Source of the DNA: Marinifilum breve
GTDB lineage: Bacteria > Bacteroidota > Bacteroidia > Bacteroidales > Marinifilaceae
Length of the DNA stretch: 64,000 nucleotides
NCBI RefSeq assembly: GCF_003202155.1
Contig: NZ_QFLI01000014.1
Coordinates: forward strand, 62,001 to 126,000
Direction of reading: 5' to 3'
Shown here in pieces: positions 44,071-54,581 of this stretch. Position 1 is the stretch's first letter, and the number at the start of each line of letters is the position of its first letter. The translations under genes and the position numbers were made by a program. The notes under the pieces were generated by a model. The model did no database searches. It worked only from the letters and a program-made list of their open reading frames with translations, and was not told the DNA's origin.

Positions 44071-45984
44071 ATGGCGCAATCAGATAAAAAGTTATTGGAT
44101 CAGATTAATTATCCGGAAGATCTTAAAAAGATTTCTGAAGATGATTTGATACAAGTATGTTCTGAATTGCGACAAGAAATTATTGAACAGGTATCAAATA
44201 ACCCAGGTCACTTTGGTGCTAGTCTGGGAGTTGTTGAACTTACTGTTGCCCTTCATTATGTCATGAATACTCCATATGACAACTTGGTTTGGGATGTTGG
44301 CCACCAGGCTTACGGACATAAAATCCTTACAGGAAGAAAAGATGTTTTCCATACCAATCGTCAGTTTAAAGGAATCAGTGGATTTCCAAACAGACAAGAA
44401 AGTGAATACGATTCTTTCACTGTAGGCCACTCTTCTACTTCCATCTCTGCAGCATTAGGAATGGCTGTAGCTGCCCAATTAAAAGGGGAAACTGATAGAA
44501 AAACGGTTGCTGTAATTGGTGATGGTTCGATGACCGCAGGTTTGGCTTTCGAAGGCCTGAACAATGCTGCTGGCAATAACGCCGACTTATTGGTTATTTT
44601 AAATGATAACAATATGGCCATCGACCCTAATACGGGTGGTTTGAATAATTATCTTCTGGATATCACCACATCGCAAACCTACAACAAGGTTAAAAACGAC
44701 GTTTGGAGACTTCTTGGAAAATTCAACAGAATAAATCCAAATACTCAAAAGTTGTTTCAAAAGGTTGAAAATGGTGTAAAAACCATTTTACTGAAGCAAA
44801 GTAATCTTTTTGAAGCGCTTAATTTTAGATATTTCGGTCCGGTAGATGGACACGATGTAAATCATTTGGTAAAAGTATTGAGTGATTTACAAAAGATTCC
44901 TGGACCAAAAATCCTACACTGTATTACTAAAAAAGGCAAAGGATTTAAACAAGCAGAAATCGACCAAACCTATTGGCATGCTCCTGGTAAATTCGATAAG
45001 GAAACCGGAGAAATTATTCAATCGAAGGACAATGGACCACAAGCACCAAAGTTTCAAGATGTTTTTGGAGAAACATTGGTTGATCTTGCCAAAATGAATG
45101 ATAAGATTGTTGGAATTACTCCTGCAATGCCAACAGGTAGTTCAATGAACAAACTGATGGAAGCAATGCCCGAAAGAGCATTCGACGTTGGTATTGCAGA
45201 ACAACATGCTGTTACTTTCTCAGGCGGATTGGCTGCTCAGGGAAAAATTCCATTTTGTGCCATTTATTCATCATTTATGCAACGTGCCTACGATCAGGTA
45301 ATTCATGATGTTGCCTTGCAAGATGTAAATGTTGTTTTCTGTTTGGATAGAGGTGGATTGGTTGGCGCCGATGGTGCAACTCACCATGGTGTTTATGATC
45401 TTGCATTTATGCGTTGCGTTCCAAACTTAACTATAGCAGCTCCATTAAACGAAATTGAATTGCGTAATCTCATGTATACCGCTCAACAGGAAAATATGGG
45501 AGCATTTTCTATTCGTTATCCTCGCGGAAGAGGTAGAATTATTGATTGGAAGCAAGAATTTGAAATTCTTCCCGTTGGAAAAGGTCAAAAACTTAAAGAT
45601 GGAGATGATTTAGCAATTCTATCAATTGGAGCAATTGGAACAGAAGCAATAGATGCCATTGAAGAATTGGAAAAAGAAGGAATGTCTATCGCTCATTACG
45701 ACATGAGATATTTGAAACCTCTTGATGAAGAATTGCTACATGAAGTATTCTCGAAACACAATAACATCATTACTCTTGAAGATGGTTGTATTGTTGGTGG
45801 ATTGGGATCGGCAGTTCTTGAATTTATGAGTGATAATGGATATCAAAGTAGAATAACCCGACTTGGAGTTCCTGACAAATGGGTTGAACAAGGAACCCAG
45901 CAAGAACTCTACAAAGAATGTGGTTACGACAAAGAAGGAATTATAGCTACTATCAATAAAGTGTTAGCGAAACACACAAGCTAA
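44071..45984 (+). CDS. dxs: 1-deoxy-D-xylulose-5-phosphate synthase
   Basis: The thiamine-diphosphate enzyme that condenses pyruvate and glyceraldehyde-3-phosphate, first step of the MEP isoprenoid pathway. The 637-residue length is typical. Motifs include [16 protein letters not shown], the ThDP motif [17 protein letters not shown] and [15 protein letters not shown]. It ends with a 4-base convergent overlap with the small gene on the other strand. Confidence 0.98.
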   Translation: MAQSDKKLLDQINYPEDLKKISEDDLIQVCSELRQEIIEQVSNNPGHFGASLGVVELTVALHYVMNTPYDNLVWDVGHQAYGHKILTGRKDVFHTNRQFKGISGFPNRQESEYDSFTVGHSSTSISAALGMAVAAQLKGETDRKTVAVIGDGSMTAGLAFEGLNNAAGNNADLLVILNDNNMAIDPNTGGLNNYLLDITTSQTYNKVKNDVWRLLGKFNRINPNTQKLFQKVENGVKTILLKQSNLFEALNFRYFGPVDGHDVNHLVKVLSDLQKIPGPKILHCITKKGKGFKQAEIDQTYWHAPGKFDKETGEIIQSKDNGPQAPKFQDVFGETLVDLAKMNDKIVGITPAMPTGSSMNKLMEAMPERAFDVGIAEQHAVTFSGGLAAQGKIPFCAIYSSFMQRAYDQVIHDVALQDVNVVFCLDRGGLVGADGATHHGVYDLAFMRCVPNLTIAAPLNEIELRNLMYTAQQENMGAFSIRYPRGRGRIIDWKQEFEILPVGKGQKLKDGDDLAILSIGAIGTEAIDAIEELEKEGMSIAHYDMRYLKPLDEELLHEVFSKHNNIITLEDGCIVGGLGSAVLEFMSDNGYQSRITRLGVPDKWVEQGTQQELYKECGYDKEGIIATINKVLAKHTS

Positions 45985-46250
45985 ACTCCACCACTGTATC
46001 CATCCGAATAAGGATCTAAGCCTTCAAAATCTCCGGTAAAAGAATCCATTTGTGATTGCATTTCACGATCCATTTTAATTAAATAGATGGTATCATCGGT
46101 TCGCAATTCCACAACATTAATTTTTTTACCATCAGGTTTTGTAATCTTTATTAAATCCTCTTCATAAATACCATCAGGATACGATTTGATCAACAACTGC
46201 AACAAATCCATTCCAATACTTTTGTAGTCCTTTATAACTCGCTTCATCAC
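45981..46250 (-). CDS. Small conserved-type protein of unknown function
   Basis: An 89-residue cytoplasmic protein, acidic at the C-terminus ([12 protein letters not shown]). A helical N-terminus ([20 protein letters not shown]) and beta segments ([14 protein letters not shown]) give it a compact alpha/beta look. Its last four bases overlap the dxs stop convergently. No family is recognised, but its composition and start look like a real gene. Confidence 0.7.
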   Translation of the reverse strand: MMKRVIKDYKSIGMDLLQLLIKSYPDGIYEEDLIKITKPDGKKINVVELRTDDTIYLIKMDREMQSQMDSFTGDFEGLDPYSDGYSGGV

Positions 46251-46599
46251 TTACCGATAAAAAGTTTTTATCAATCTAAAATCAAGTAATCCCTTTCGGG
46301 CAAGAGTTTGAACAACAGGATTGTTTTGCTGTCATCAATTTAAGGAAATTAGAAATAGTAGAAAAAAATATTTTCTGGTGCTTATTGAAGATAAATTGTA
46401 GTTCTGATTTCCATGTCAAATTCAATTTTAGCACTTATCTCTTTACCAGAAACTCATTATTAATTACTCATTGTTCATTATAAATTGTTATTCCATCGTT
46501 TTCGCTCAAAATATTTACAATTTATTGATATAAAGTGCATGCCAGTTCAAACCAAAAGCCTATTTTTGCGCCCTTAATCAAAATTTTAGGTTTTAAAAC
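46251..46599 (+). promoter_or_regulatory. Gene-free region with the SulP promoter
   Basis: About 350 AT-rich bases. TATTTTTG at 46561-46568 fits the -7 consensus 32 bases before the SulP start. ATTACT/ATTGTTC-rich words near 46445-46495 resemble similar words at 51634-51680. Nothing else is recognised. Confidence 0.45.
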
Positions 46600-48210
46600 A
46601 TGGTAGATTTTTTCAAAAAGAAAGCTAAGAATTCTAAAGATGATATTTTATCCGGTTTAACCGTTGCGCTTGCTTTGGTTCCTGAGGCGGTTGCATTCGC
46701 ATTTGTAGCCGGTGTTGATCCTCTGGTTGGTTTATACGCCGCTTTTATGATCGGATTAATTACTTCGGTATTTGGAGGTCGTCCAGGTATGATTTCTGGA
46801 GCAACCGGAGCAATGGCTGTGGTATTGGTTAACCTTGTAAAAGAAGGAAACGAAATGGGAATGGCAATGGCTACTCCTGTCGAAAATATGGGACTGAATT
46901 ACTTGTTCGCTACAATTGTTCTTACAGGTATCATTCAGTTTTTAGCTGGTGTGTTCAAATTTGGTAAGTTCGTTCGTTTGATTCCTCATCCAGTAATGAT
47001 GGGATTCGTAAACGGATTAGCAATTGTAATTTTCCTTTCTCAGTTGGGAATGTTTACCGAAAAAATTGCAGGCGAAACAGCCTGGTTACACGGCGCCGAA
47101 CTTTATACCATGATTGGATTGGTTGTTTTAACCATGGCTATCATGTACTTCCTACCAAAACTAACTTCAAAAATTCCTGCAGCCTTAACAGGTATTGTAG
47201 TGGTTTCTGCCATTGTAATTTTTGGAGGATTAGATGTTAGTACCGTTGGATCTTTCATTAGAGATGGTGGTGGTTCAGGTTTAAAAGGTGGTTTACCAAC
47301 ATTCCAGACTCAACTATTCACCATGGTTCCTTTCACATGGGAAACCATCAAATTTGTATTGCCTTACGCTTCTATTCTGGCAGCAATTGGTTTGATCGAA
47401 TCTTTGATGACTCTGAACCTATTGGATGAAATTACAAATAGCCGTGGTAATGGTAACCGCGAGTGTATGGCACAGGGTGCAGCTAATATCGTTACCGGAT
47501 TTTTCGGTGGAATGGGTGGTTGTGCCATGATTGGACAGTCATTAATCAACGTGAAATCTGGTGGTCGTGGAAGATTATCAGGAATTGTAGCTGCCTTAAC
47601 ATTATTGGCGTTCATTCTTTTTGCTGCCTCATATATCGAAATGGTACCAATTGCTGCACTGGTTGGTGTAATGTTTATGGTAGTTATCGGAACCTTTGCA
47701 TGGTCGAGCTTCCGTATTCTAAATAAAATTCCAAAATCTGATGCTTTTGTTTTGATTTTGGTATCCGGTTTAACCGTTATTTTCGATTTGGCTATTGCAG
47801 TTCTTGTGGGTGTAATTGTTAGCGCACTGGTTTTCTCTTGGGAAAATGCCAGAAGAATTCGTGCTCGTAAAGCTGTTAAAGAAGATGGAACTAAAGTTTA
47901 TGAGATTTGGGGACCTTTGTTTTTCGGATCAATTACTACCTTTATGAACAAGTTTGATGTAGCAAATGATCCTGAATCAGTAGAAATTGATTTTATTGAA
48001 TCAAGAGTTTCTGATCACTCGGGAATTGAAGCCATTAGCAATTTGGTAAAGAAATACGAAGATGCGGGAAAAACCATTAAGTTGAAGCACTTAAGTGAAG
48101 ACTGTATTAAGTTGTTGAATCGTGCTGATGATCATTTTAGAACTGTAATTGTTCGCGATATTGATGATCCTCGTTACTATGTTGTAACCGATAAAGCAAA
48201 AATTGAATAA
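46600..48210 (+). CDS. SulP-family (SLC26-like) anion transporter with STAS domain
   Basis: A 536-residue inner-membrane transporter for sulfate, bicarbonate or another anion. Ten or more helices are seen. Family sequences are L-A-L-V-P-E-A-V-A-F-A-F and G-L-Y-A-A-F-M-I-G-L, then N-S-R-G-N-G-N-R-E-C-M-A-Q-G-A-A-N. The C-terminal STAS domain (~425-530: V-E-I-D-F-I-E-S-R-V-S-D-H-S-G-I-E-A-I) is complete. The early helix reads A-V-A-F-A, as in the SulP groups often called BicA-like. The substrate cannot be decided. Double terminators follow. Confidence 0.92.
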   Translation: MVDFFKKKAKNSKDDILSGLTVALALVPEAVAFAFVAGVDPLVGLYAAFMIGLITSVFGGRPGMISGATGAMAVVLVNLVKEGNEMGMAMATPVENMGLNYLFATIVLTGIIQFLAGVFKFGKFVRLIPHPVMMGFVNGLAIVIFLSQLGMFTEKIAGETAWLHGAELYTMIGLVVLTMAIMYFLPKLTSKIPAALTGIVVVSAIVIFGGLDVSTVGSFIRDGGGSGLKGGLPTFQTQLFTMVPFTWETIKFVLPYASILAAIGLIESLMTLNLLDEITNSRGNGNRECMAQGAANIVTGFFGGMGGCAMIGQSLINVKSGGRGRLSGIVAALTLLAFILFAASYIEMVPIAALVGVMFMVVIGTFAWSSFRILNKIPKSDAFVLILVSGLTVIFDLAIAVLVGVIVSALVFSWENARRIRARKAVKEDGTKVYEIWGPLFFGSITTFMNKFDVANDPESVEIDFIESRVSDHSGIEAISNLVKKYEDAGKTIKLKHLSEDCIKLLNRADDHFRTVIVRDIDDPRYYVVTDKAKIE

Positions 48211-48226
48211 AATATTGAAAACACCT

Positions 48227-48293
48227 GTTTGAGGAAGCCTTTCCTCAGACTTTTTTTTCACCTCCTTCCCACGCTGGGAGGAGGTGTTTTTTT
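48227..48293 (+). terminator. Tandem terminators after the SulP gene
   Basis: Hairpin one pairs GTTTGAGGAA (48227-48236) with TTCCTCAGAC (48241-48250) before eight T residues. Hairpin two spans 48259-48286 (CACCTCC/GGAGGTG arms) before seven T residues. Confidence 0.88.
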
Positions 48294-48328
48294 AGACTGA
48301 TAATTGTAAGGAACCTATTCGTAGAAAA

Positions 48329-48545
48329 CATCTATTTTACCACTTGCGGGAGCATAAAACCGACTGCGGAATCCAATCGAAGCATGAAGTATCGATCCGA
48401 ACGGCAGATTTGCCGATTCTACCAGTGAATATGTCAATTCTACCGAGGAATATATCGATTTGGAGCTTGCAGAATCAATTCTACCGCTTGATTTATCGAT
48501 TCTACCATGCAAAACATCAATCTGGAGCTCAATTTATCCATCCAA
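48329..48545. repeat. Degenerate 20-21-nt tandem array with CRATTCTACC words
   Basis: Unit starts are at 48393, 48414, 48435, 48456, 48476, 48497, 48518 and 48538, giving spacings of 21, 21, 21, 20, 21, 21 and 20 bases; more diverged copies extend left to ~48329. Most units begin CGATTCTACC or CAATTCTACC, while two read CGATTTGGAG or CAATCTGGAG. The period of about 7 codons creates small spurious ORFs on both strands. It lies between the SulP terminators and the C1 peptidase terminator. Confidence 0.82.
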
Positions 48546-48547
48546 CT

Positions 48548-48577
48548 AAAAAATGCGCTCCTAAATGAAGCGCATTT
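48548..48577 (-). terminator. Terminator of the C1 peptidase gene
   Basis: AAATGCGCT (48551-48559) pairs with AGCGCATTT (48569-48577). The A run on the left serves the minus strand. Confidence 0.82.
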
Positions 48578-48610
48578 ATATCTTAAATCGTAATTAAGAA
48601 TTCATAATTC

Positions 48611-49804
48611 TTACAATCCTAACTTCTTTTTAATGGCAGCAGGAAGTGCATCCTTGTGCATCATTAATCCTACAGTTTTATACTGTACAAATGCTTTCGA
48701 AGCATAAAAATATCCTTCATGATTATTCAAATCGGTTCCCCAAGAGTTCTTGATTAAATAATACTTGCTTCCGTTCTGATCTTTTGCAACACCAGTCATG
48801 TGCATCAAATGATCCTCAGTTGACTGATAATTATCGAAAGCAACTTGGCGCATTTCCTGGGTAATTGCTTTTTCTTTTACAGGATACTCTGTTCCATAAG
48901 CAGATTTCTGATCACGGCTCATGTTTTGCCATTTCGAAATTTCCGAATCAGCCATGTTTTTCACTTCCGTATCAGGAACAACTGCAACTCCTTTTCTAAA
49001 CGCAAATCCTTTTTCGCTTACATCACTCCCCCAGGCAATACTGTATCCATTTTCAATGGCATTATCCACACATTGCATCATTTCATCCATTGGCAGGTTG
49101 TACACCTCTCCTAACGACCAGTTATCAGGACCTTCGAAAATGAAAGACTCATAAAATGGGTGATGATTATATGATGTGATGGTAATATACTCATCTGGAT
49201 TAATCCCCAATTCTTCACCAAATGATTTTGGACTATATTCCTTTCCTTTATAGTTGAAAGTCTCAGGAATCTCACCCAGGTAAGCATCTAGAATTCCATT
49301 GAATCCTTTCATCCAAACAGGAGTAAGTTTACGGTTTCTGTTCTTAACTACAGCATCCACATAAGCTTTTAAAACGGCATCCATTTCTCCATGAACAGGC
49401 AATGTTTCATCGAATGTATTTCCAGAATAAGCTTCCTGAGGAATCATTCCAAACTTTTTCACCACATTCATGGCATCCCAACCTTCTGCTCCGGCCGAAA
49501 AGCTTTTCTTTCCATGGAAACGAATGTAATCTTTTGCTCTAAGGTGATAGTTTCTGTTCACAATAAACATTTCCGATAAATCAAACTCTCCTTTGCCCAT
49601 TCTCAAAAGTTCCGATTCGATGAATGAAATGGTTGCAAAGGACCAACAAGTTCCCGATCTGTGCTGATCTTTTACCGAGGTCGCATCCAACTGTTTTTCA
49701 ATGGTAAATTGGTAAGATTTCTTTTCTTCTTTTTTCTTTTTTGCACTTACAGGCAATATTAAGGCTACTGCCAGTAAAGCCGATAAAACGAATCTTAAAT
49801 TCAT
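48611..49804 (-). CDS. Exported C1B (bleomycin hydrolase/PepC-like) cysteine peptidase
   Basis: A 397-residue papain-fold aminopeptidase. The catalytic set is present: Q47 and C53 in Q-H-R-S-G-T-C-W-S-F-A, His near 335 (H-L-M-H-M-T-G-V-A) and Asn near 353 (L-I-K-N-S-W-G). Large inserts relative to papain fit the C1B subfamily. Unlike cytosolic PepC it has a signal peptide (residues 1-20), so it acts in the periplasm or outside the cell. It is monocistronic. Trimming of imported peptides is likely. Confidence 0.92.
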   Translation of the reverse strand: MNLRFVLSALLAVALILPVSAKKKKEEKKSYQFTIEKQLDATSVKDQHRSGTCWSFATISFIESELLRMGKGEFDLSEMFIVNRNYHLRAKDYIRFHGKKSFSAGAEGWDAMNVVKKFGMIPQEAYSGNTFDETLPVHGEMDAVLKAYVDAVVKNRNRKLTPVWMKGFNGILDAYLGEIPETFNYKGKEYSPKSFGEELGINPDEYITITSYNHHPFYESFIFEGPDNWSLGEVYNLPMDEMMQCVDNAIENGYSIAWGSDVSEKGFAFRKGVAVVPDTEVKNMADSEISKWQNMSRDQKSAYGTEYPVKEKAITQEMRQVAFDNYQSTEDHLMHMTGVAKDQNGSKYYLIKNSWGTDLNNHEGYFYASKAFVQYKTVGLMMHKDALPAAIKKKLGL

Positions 49805-49992
49805 GGTAATTTTGTTTGTTGTTTATAAAAAATCAAAACTGCCAGCTTTCCATGCATAAATCTTGATAATGCAATTCTTTGCTTGTACTTTTGAGTGTTT
49901 TGAAAGATCATGCAAGGTAAAAATAATCAAACAACTTTTGCCCTGATTTCAAATATCATAAACAACATTTTCTAACTAATATCATTGCAAAA

Positions 49993-51633
49993 ATGAAAAA
50001 ACTCGCATCTGTTACTTTGTTGTTAGGCCTAATTATTGGTTTAGTAGCTTGTAACCAAAAAGAAAAAAAAGAAGTAGTGGTTTCTCCAACTCAAAAGTTG
50101 GTAGATCAGTATGCTGAATTCGAGCTCACTACTGATTTGAATCTTCTTACTGAGAAGGAAAAACAAATGCTTCCTATTTTAATTGAGGTAGCTGATATCA
50201 TGGAAGAATTGTTCTGGAAAGATGCAATTGGTGACAAATCAGAATTCCTTTCTAAATTAACTGATCCAGCAGCTGTTGCTTACTCAAAAATTAACTATGG
50301 TCCTTGGGACAGATTAGATGATAACAAAGCTTTCATTGATGGATTTGGAGCTAAACCAAAAGGAGCTAATTTCTATCCAAAAGATATGACTGCTGAAGAA
50401 TTTGATGCAATCAAGGATGAAATGAAAACTGACTGGTATACTAAAATCGTTCGTGATGAAGATGGCACATTAAGAGTTGCTCCTTATCATGAAGTATATC
50501 CTGAAGAAATTAAAAAAGCATCTGACTTGTTAAAGAAAGCTGCTGAATTAGCTGAAGACGCAGGTTTAAAGAAATACTTAGAACTTCGTGCAGAAGCTCT
50601 TTTAACAGATGACTATTTGGCTTCTGATTTGGCTTGGATGGATATGAAATCGAATACAATTGATTTTGTTGTTGGTCCTATCGAAACTTATGAAGATGCT
50701 CTTTACGGATACAAAGCTTCTCACTCTGGTCAGATTTTGGTGAAAGACAAAGCTTGGAGTGAAAAACTATCAAAGTTTGCTTCATTATTGCCACGTTTAC
50801 AAGAAGGTCTTCCTGTACCTCCTGAATACAAAGCTGAAAAAGCAAATGCAAATGCTGACATGAATGCTTACGATGTAATTTACTACGCTGGTGATTGCAA
50901 CGCAGGTAGCAAAAACATTGCAATTAACCTACCAAATGATCCTCGTGTACACGCTGCAAAAGGCAGTAGAAAGCTTCAGTTGAAAAATGCTATGCAAGCT
51001 AAATTCGACAAGATTTTGGTTCCTATTTCTGATTTATTGATTGACGAAAGCCAGCGTAAAAACGTTACTTTCGATGCATTCTTCGAAAATGTAATGTTCC
51101 ACGAAGTAGCTCATGGTTTAGGAATCAACTACACTTTAAAAGATAAAGTTAGCGTTCGTAAGGCTCTTAAAGATACTTACACTTCTATCGAGGAAGGTAA
51201 AGCTGATATTTTAGGTTTATACATGATTACTCAAATGGCTGAGTGGGGCGAAATGGACAAGAGCAAGCTAATGGATAACTATGTAACTTTCATGGCTGGT
51301 ATCTTCCGCTCGGTTCGTTTTGGTGCTGCAAGTGCTCATGGTAAAGCAAACATGATGCGTTTCTATTTCTTCGAAGAGCAAGGTGCTTTCACAAGAGATG
51401 CTGCAACTGGAACTTATAAAGTAGATTTCGAAAAAATGAAAGCTGCTATGAACGAATTGGGAAGACAAATCCTAATTGTTCAAGGTGACGGTAACTACGA
51501 ATTGGCAAAACAAATGATTGCTGATAGAGGTTTCATCCGCGAAGATTTACAAAAAGATCTTGATCGTGTAAACTCTGCAGGTATTCCTAAAGATGTAGTA
51601 TTCAAGCAAGGCACTAAAGTACTTGGACTATAA
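49993..51633 (+). CDS. M49-like zinc dipeptidyl-peptidase lipoprotein
   Basis: A 546-residue lipoprotein (L-V-A-C, C20) resembling Bacteroidota proteins of the dipeptidyl-peptidase III (M49) class. The zinc site reads F-H-E-V-A-H-G-L-G near residue 370, an HExxH motif rather than the M49 six-residue HExxxH, and the second site is E-E-G-K-A-D near 400. Classical M49 has HELLGH and EECRAE, so this is a divergent branch. It likely cleaves dipeptides from peptides in the periplasm. It faces away from the C1 peptidase gene, with which it may share substrates. Confidence 0.8.
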   Translation: MKKLASVTLLLGLIIGLVACNQKEKKEVVVSPTQKLVDQYAEFELTTDLNLLTEKEKQMLPILIEVADIMEELFWKDAIGDKSEFLSKLTDPAAVAYSKINYGPWDRLDDNKAFIDGFGAKPKGANFYPKDMTAEEFDAIKDEMKTDWYTKIVRDEDGTLRVAPYHEVYPEEIKKASDLLKKAAELAEDAGLKKYLELRAEALLTDDYLASDLAWMDMKSNTIDFVVGPIETYEDALYGYKASHSGQILVKDKAWSEKLSKFASLLPRLQEGLPVPPEYKAEKANANADMNAYDVIYYAGDCNAGSKNIAINLPNDPRVHAAKGSRKLQLKNAMQAKFDKILVPISDLLIDESQRKNVTFDAFFENVMFHEVAHGLGINYTLKDKVSVRKALKDTYTSIEEGKADILGLYMITQMAEWGEMDKSKLMDNYVTFMAGIFRSVRFGAASAHGKANMMRFYFFEEQGAFTRDAATGTYKVDFEKMKAAMNELGRQILIVQGDGNYELAKQMIADRGFIREDLQKDLDRVNSAGIPKDVVFKQGTKVLGL

Positions 51634-51687
51634 GTCAATTAACAATGAGTAATTGGTAATGAATAATTGATTACCCATAACAGATAT

Positions 51688-51722
51688 AAAGGCTGATTCT
51701 TTAATAAGGATCAGCCTTTTAT
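51688..51722 (+). terminator. Terminator after the M49-like gene
   Basis: A stem AAAGGCTGAT (51688-51697) pairs with ATCAGCCTTT (51710-51719), followed by T residues. Confidence 0.85.
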
Positions 51723-51850
51723 TATTTTAGGACTAGTAATACCTGTACTGGATCATAAAAATGGGTATTTTACAACATTGTAAAACAGCGTTAAGCTTAG
51801 TATCTTTCCAAACATTCAACTAAATTGATGTGTTGTTCTGTATAAAGAGA

Positions 51851-54574
51851 ATGAAGTATTTTAAAAATATATCAATCGGGGTTCTGCTAATATGCATTTG
51901 TGTATTGCTTTGCAGTTTTGAAACTGCTGCCAGAAAGAAACAAGTTCTGGTACTTCATTCCTATCACCAGGGATTAAATTGGACAGATAATATTAGTGAA
52001 GGAATTTTGTCCGTTCTCGATCAAGATGATGACATAGAAATCATCTTTGAATACATGGACACAAAAAGGCATTCCGAAGCTGAATACCTAGCCGAGTTTG
52101 CAAAACTTTACGATTTAAAACATCAAAAAAACTTATTCGATGTTATTATTGTTTGTGATAACAATGCCCTCGATTTTGTGAGGAGTTATTACCAGAATTA
52201 CTTTGATAACATCCCAATTGTTTTTTGTGGTGTCGATCAATTTTCATCCAAATTAATTAGTGGCTTCGATCAGGTTACAGGGGTTACCGAAGAAATTGAC
52301 TCCAAAAAAACCATTGAAATTGCCCTTCAATTGCATCCAAAAACCAAACAATTGGTGGTGATCAACGATAACCAAACCAGATCTGCAATTCTAAACAGAA
52401 ATAATGTACGAGATATCTGGCCTGAGGTTGACACTAATGCTAAACTCGTTTTCCTTGAAAATTTATCAATAGATGAACTGGTTAAAAATGTAAAAAACCT
52501 TGATCCGAATAGCATCATATACCTTATCAATTTTAGTCGCGATAAAGAAGGAAACTATATCTCCTACCAGGAGAGTATAGAAATCATACGCGAAGTCACA
52601 AGTTTACCAATATACAGTAGCTGGGAATTTTATTTTAACGAAGGTATTGTTGGTGGAATGATCACCAGCGGATTTAAACAAGGAGAACTGGCAGCTAAGT
52701 CAGCCTTAAAGATTTTAAATGGTAAAAATGCTTCGAATATCCCCATTGTAAGGGAAGGCTATAATCAATTCAAGTTTGATTTTGAACAGATGAAGCGATT
52801 TAAAATCCTACCCAAACAACTGCCAAAAGGTAGCTTTATTAGCAATCAACCTCCCTCAATCATAAAGCAATACAGAACCTCTCTTGTTGTTATTGCCATT
52901 TTTATTGTTGTAATTATTTTCATTCTTAGATACACAACCATTAAGCGAGAAAGAAATGAAAGAAGGTTGAAAAAAATAAATGAGGAACTGGATAGAAGAG
53001 TTGCCATACGCACCAAGGAAATCATTTTTGCTAATGAGAAACTGGAATTACAGACAGAACAAATTATAAAACAAAACAAAGAACTTGAACATCACCGTCA
53101 TAACCTCCTGGAGTTGGTAAAGGAACGAACCGAAAACCTTGAACATGCCAATGAGGAATTAAAAAGCAGTAGGAATAGATTGCTTCACATGCTCGATTCC
53201 AATTCGGATGGTGTATGGGAACACAATTTTAAGACTGGTGAGATTTTCATTAGTAAAACCATTTGGGACAAACTTGGTTACCATTCAGTAACCCAAAAAG
53301 ATACTCGAGAATTGCTATGTAAGGTAATTCATCCGGAAGATCTGATCATTATTAAACAGAAAGACAAGCAGAACAGGTCGGGTAAAAGCGAAATGTTTGT
53401 CATCGAATTTAGAATTTGTTCCAAGGATAAAACATGGATGTGGTTCAAAGCAAAAGGCAAAATTCTCGATTATTCTGAAAATGGAGGCCCATTAAACATG
53501 GTTGGAACTCTAATTGACATCAACCAACGTAAAGTGGCCGAAGAGCAAATCCGTGAGGAAGAGAAAAAGCTAAGAGTATCGGAAAAACGTTGGCGTTCGT
53601 TAATCGAACAAGCTTCTGATGAAATTTTGATTTATAACATTGATGGTCAGATTTTAGATGCCAACTCTGCTGCTTGCAGATGGCTGGGATACAAACAAAG
53701 CCAACTGCTGGAATTGAACTATAGTGAAATTGATATCATTCATAGCAGTTCTGAACTTCATACTTATCGCAAGAAACTAAGTACATCAAACCCTTCAGTT
53801 TCGTTTGAATCAGTACAGCGTCGTAAAGATGGCAGTACTTTTCCTGTTGAAATTCACCTGAGTTTGATTGAACTTCAGGATAGCAAATTGATTCTTTCTG
53901 TTGGTACCGATATCAGTATCAGACAGGAAACCGAGCGAAAGGTTTTAAATGCTGTTATCAATACTGAAGAAAGCGAAAGAAAGCGATTTGCAACTGATTT
54001 GCACGATTCCATTGGTCCTTTGTTATCAAGTATTAATCTGTATCTTACTTCGCTCGGAAAAGTAAAAACTCAAGATGATAAGGATAATATCATCAGTGCT
54101 TCTTTAGATGCCGTAAACGAAGCATTGGTAAGTATAAAAGAGATATCGAACAACCTGAGTCCACATATTTTAAATGATTTTGGTTTGGAGAAAGCCATTC
54201 AATCATTCACCAACAAGATTAATGTTTCACAGGCCATAAACATTAGTTTTTATGCCGAAAATATGAACGAACGGTTGAATCACCAGGTAGAAGTTGTTAT
54301 TTTTAGAGTAGTAACCGAACTAATCAATAACACCATTAAACATGCCAAAGCTACAAATATCGAGATTAACCTGTCACTTGAAAGCAAACTTTTATCCCTA
54401 ATATACATTGATGATGGAATAGGTTTTGATTCTAAGAAAATCAATGCTGGTACTTCAAGTGGAATGGGATTGTATAATGTGCTAAGTCGTATCCGATCAT
54501 TAAACGGAACACACAAAATAAAAAGTAATCCCAAACGCGGCGGAATGATGGCTATTATTGAAATTAAATTATAA
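51851..54574 (+). CDS. Sensor histidine kinase with ABC-type substrate-binding sensor and two PAS domains
   Basis: A 907-residue membrane kinase. The ATG at 51851 gives the signal/anchor sequence; an in-frame GTG at 51830 is less likely. Residues ~30-330 form a periplasmic ABC-substrate-binding-like domain (V-L-V-L-H-S-Y-H-Q-G-L-N-W). A transmembrane helix (~345-365), a coiled coil (~370-445) and two PAS domains (~455-570 and ~585-705) follow. The kinase core is the HisKA_3 type with E-R-K-R-F-A-T-D-L-H-D-S-I-G, and the ATPase domain (N-N-T-I-K-H-A, D-D-G-I-G-F, G-M-G-L-Y-N) ends the protein. Its response regulator starts 7 bases later. The ligand is unknown. Confidence 0.92.
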   Translation: MKYFKNISIGVLLICICVLLCSFETAARKKQVLVLHSYHQGLNWTDNISEGILSVLDQDDDIEIIFEYMDTKRHSEAEYLAEFAKLYDLKHQKNLFDVIIVCDNNALDFVRSYYQNYFDNIPIVFCGVDQFSSKLISGFDQVTGVTEEIDSKKTIEIALQLHPKTKQLVVINDNQTRSAILNRNNVRDIWPEVDTNAKLVFLENLSIDELVKNVKNLDPNSIIYLINFSRDKEGNYISYQESIEIIREVTSLPIYSSWEFYFNEGIVGGMITSGFKQGELAAKSALKILNGKNASNIPIVREGYNQFKFDFEQMKRFKILPKQLPKGSFISNQPPSIIKQYRTSLVVIAIFIVVIIFILRYTTIKRERNERRLKKINEELDRRVAIRTKEIIFANEKLELQTEQIIKQNKELEHHRHNLLELVKERTENLEHANEELKSSRNRLLHMLDSNSDGVWEHNFKTGEIFISKTIWDKLGYHSVTQKDTRELLCKVIHPEDLIIIKQKDKQNRSGKSEMFVIEFRICSKDKTWMWFKAKGKILDYSENGGPLNMVGTLIDINQRKVAEEQIREEEKKLRVSEKRWRSLIEQASDEILIYNIDGQILDANSAACRWLGYKQSQLLELNYSEIDIIHSSSELHTYRKKLSTSNPSVSFESVQRRKDGSTFPVEIHLSLIELQDSKLILSVGTDISIRQETERKVLNAVINTEESERKRFATDLHDSIGPLLSSINLYLTSLGKVKTQDDKDNIISASLDAVNEALVSIKEISNNLSPHILNDFGLEKAIQSFTNKINVSQAINISFYAENMNERLNHQVEVVIFRVVTELINNTIKHAKATNIEINLSLESKLLSLIYIDDGIGFDSKKINAGTSSGMGLYNVLSRIRSLNGTHKIKSNPKRGGMMAIIEIKL

Positions 54575-54581
54575 TTGCAAA

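Noticed and set aside
48315-48568. Small ORFs on both strands
   Set aside because: They arise from the 21-nt array, whose period of seven codons keeps frames open; composition and starts are not gene-like.
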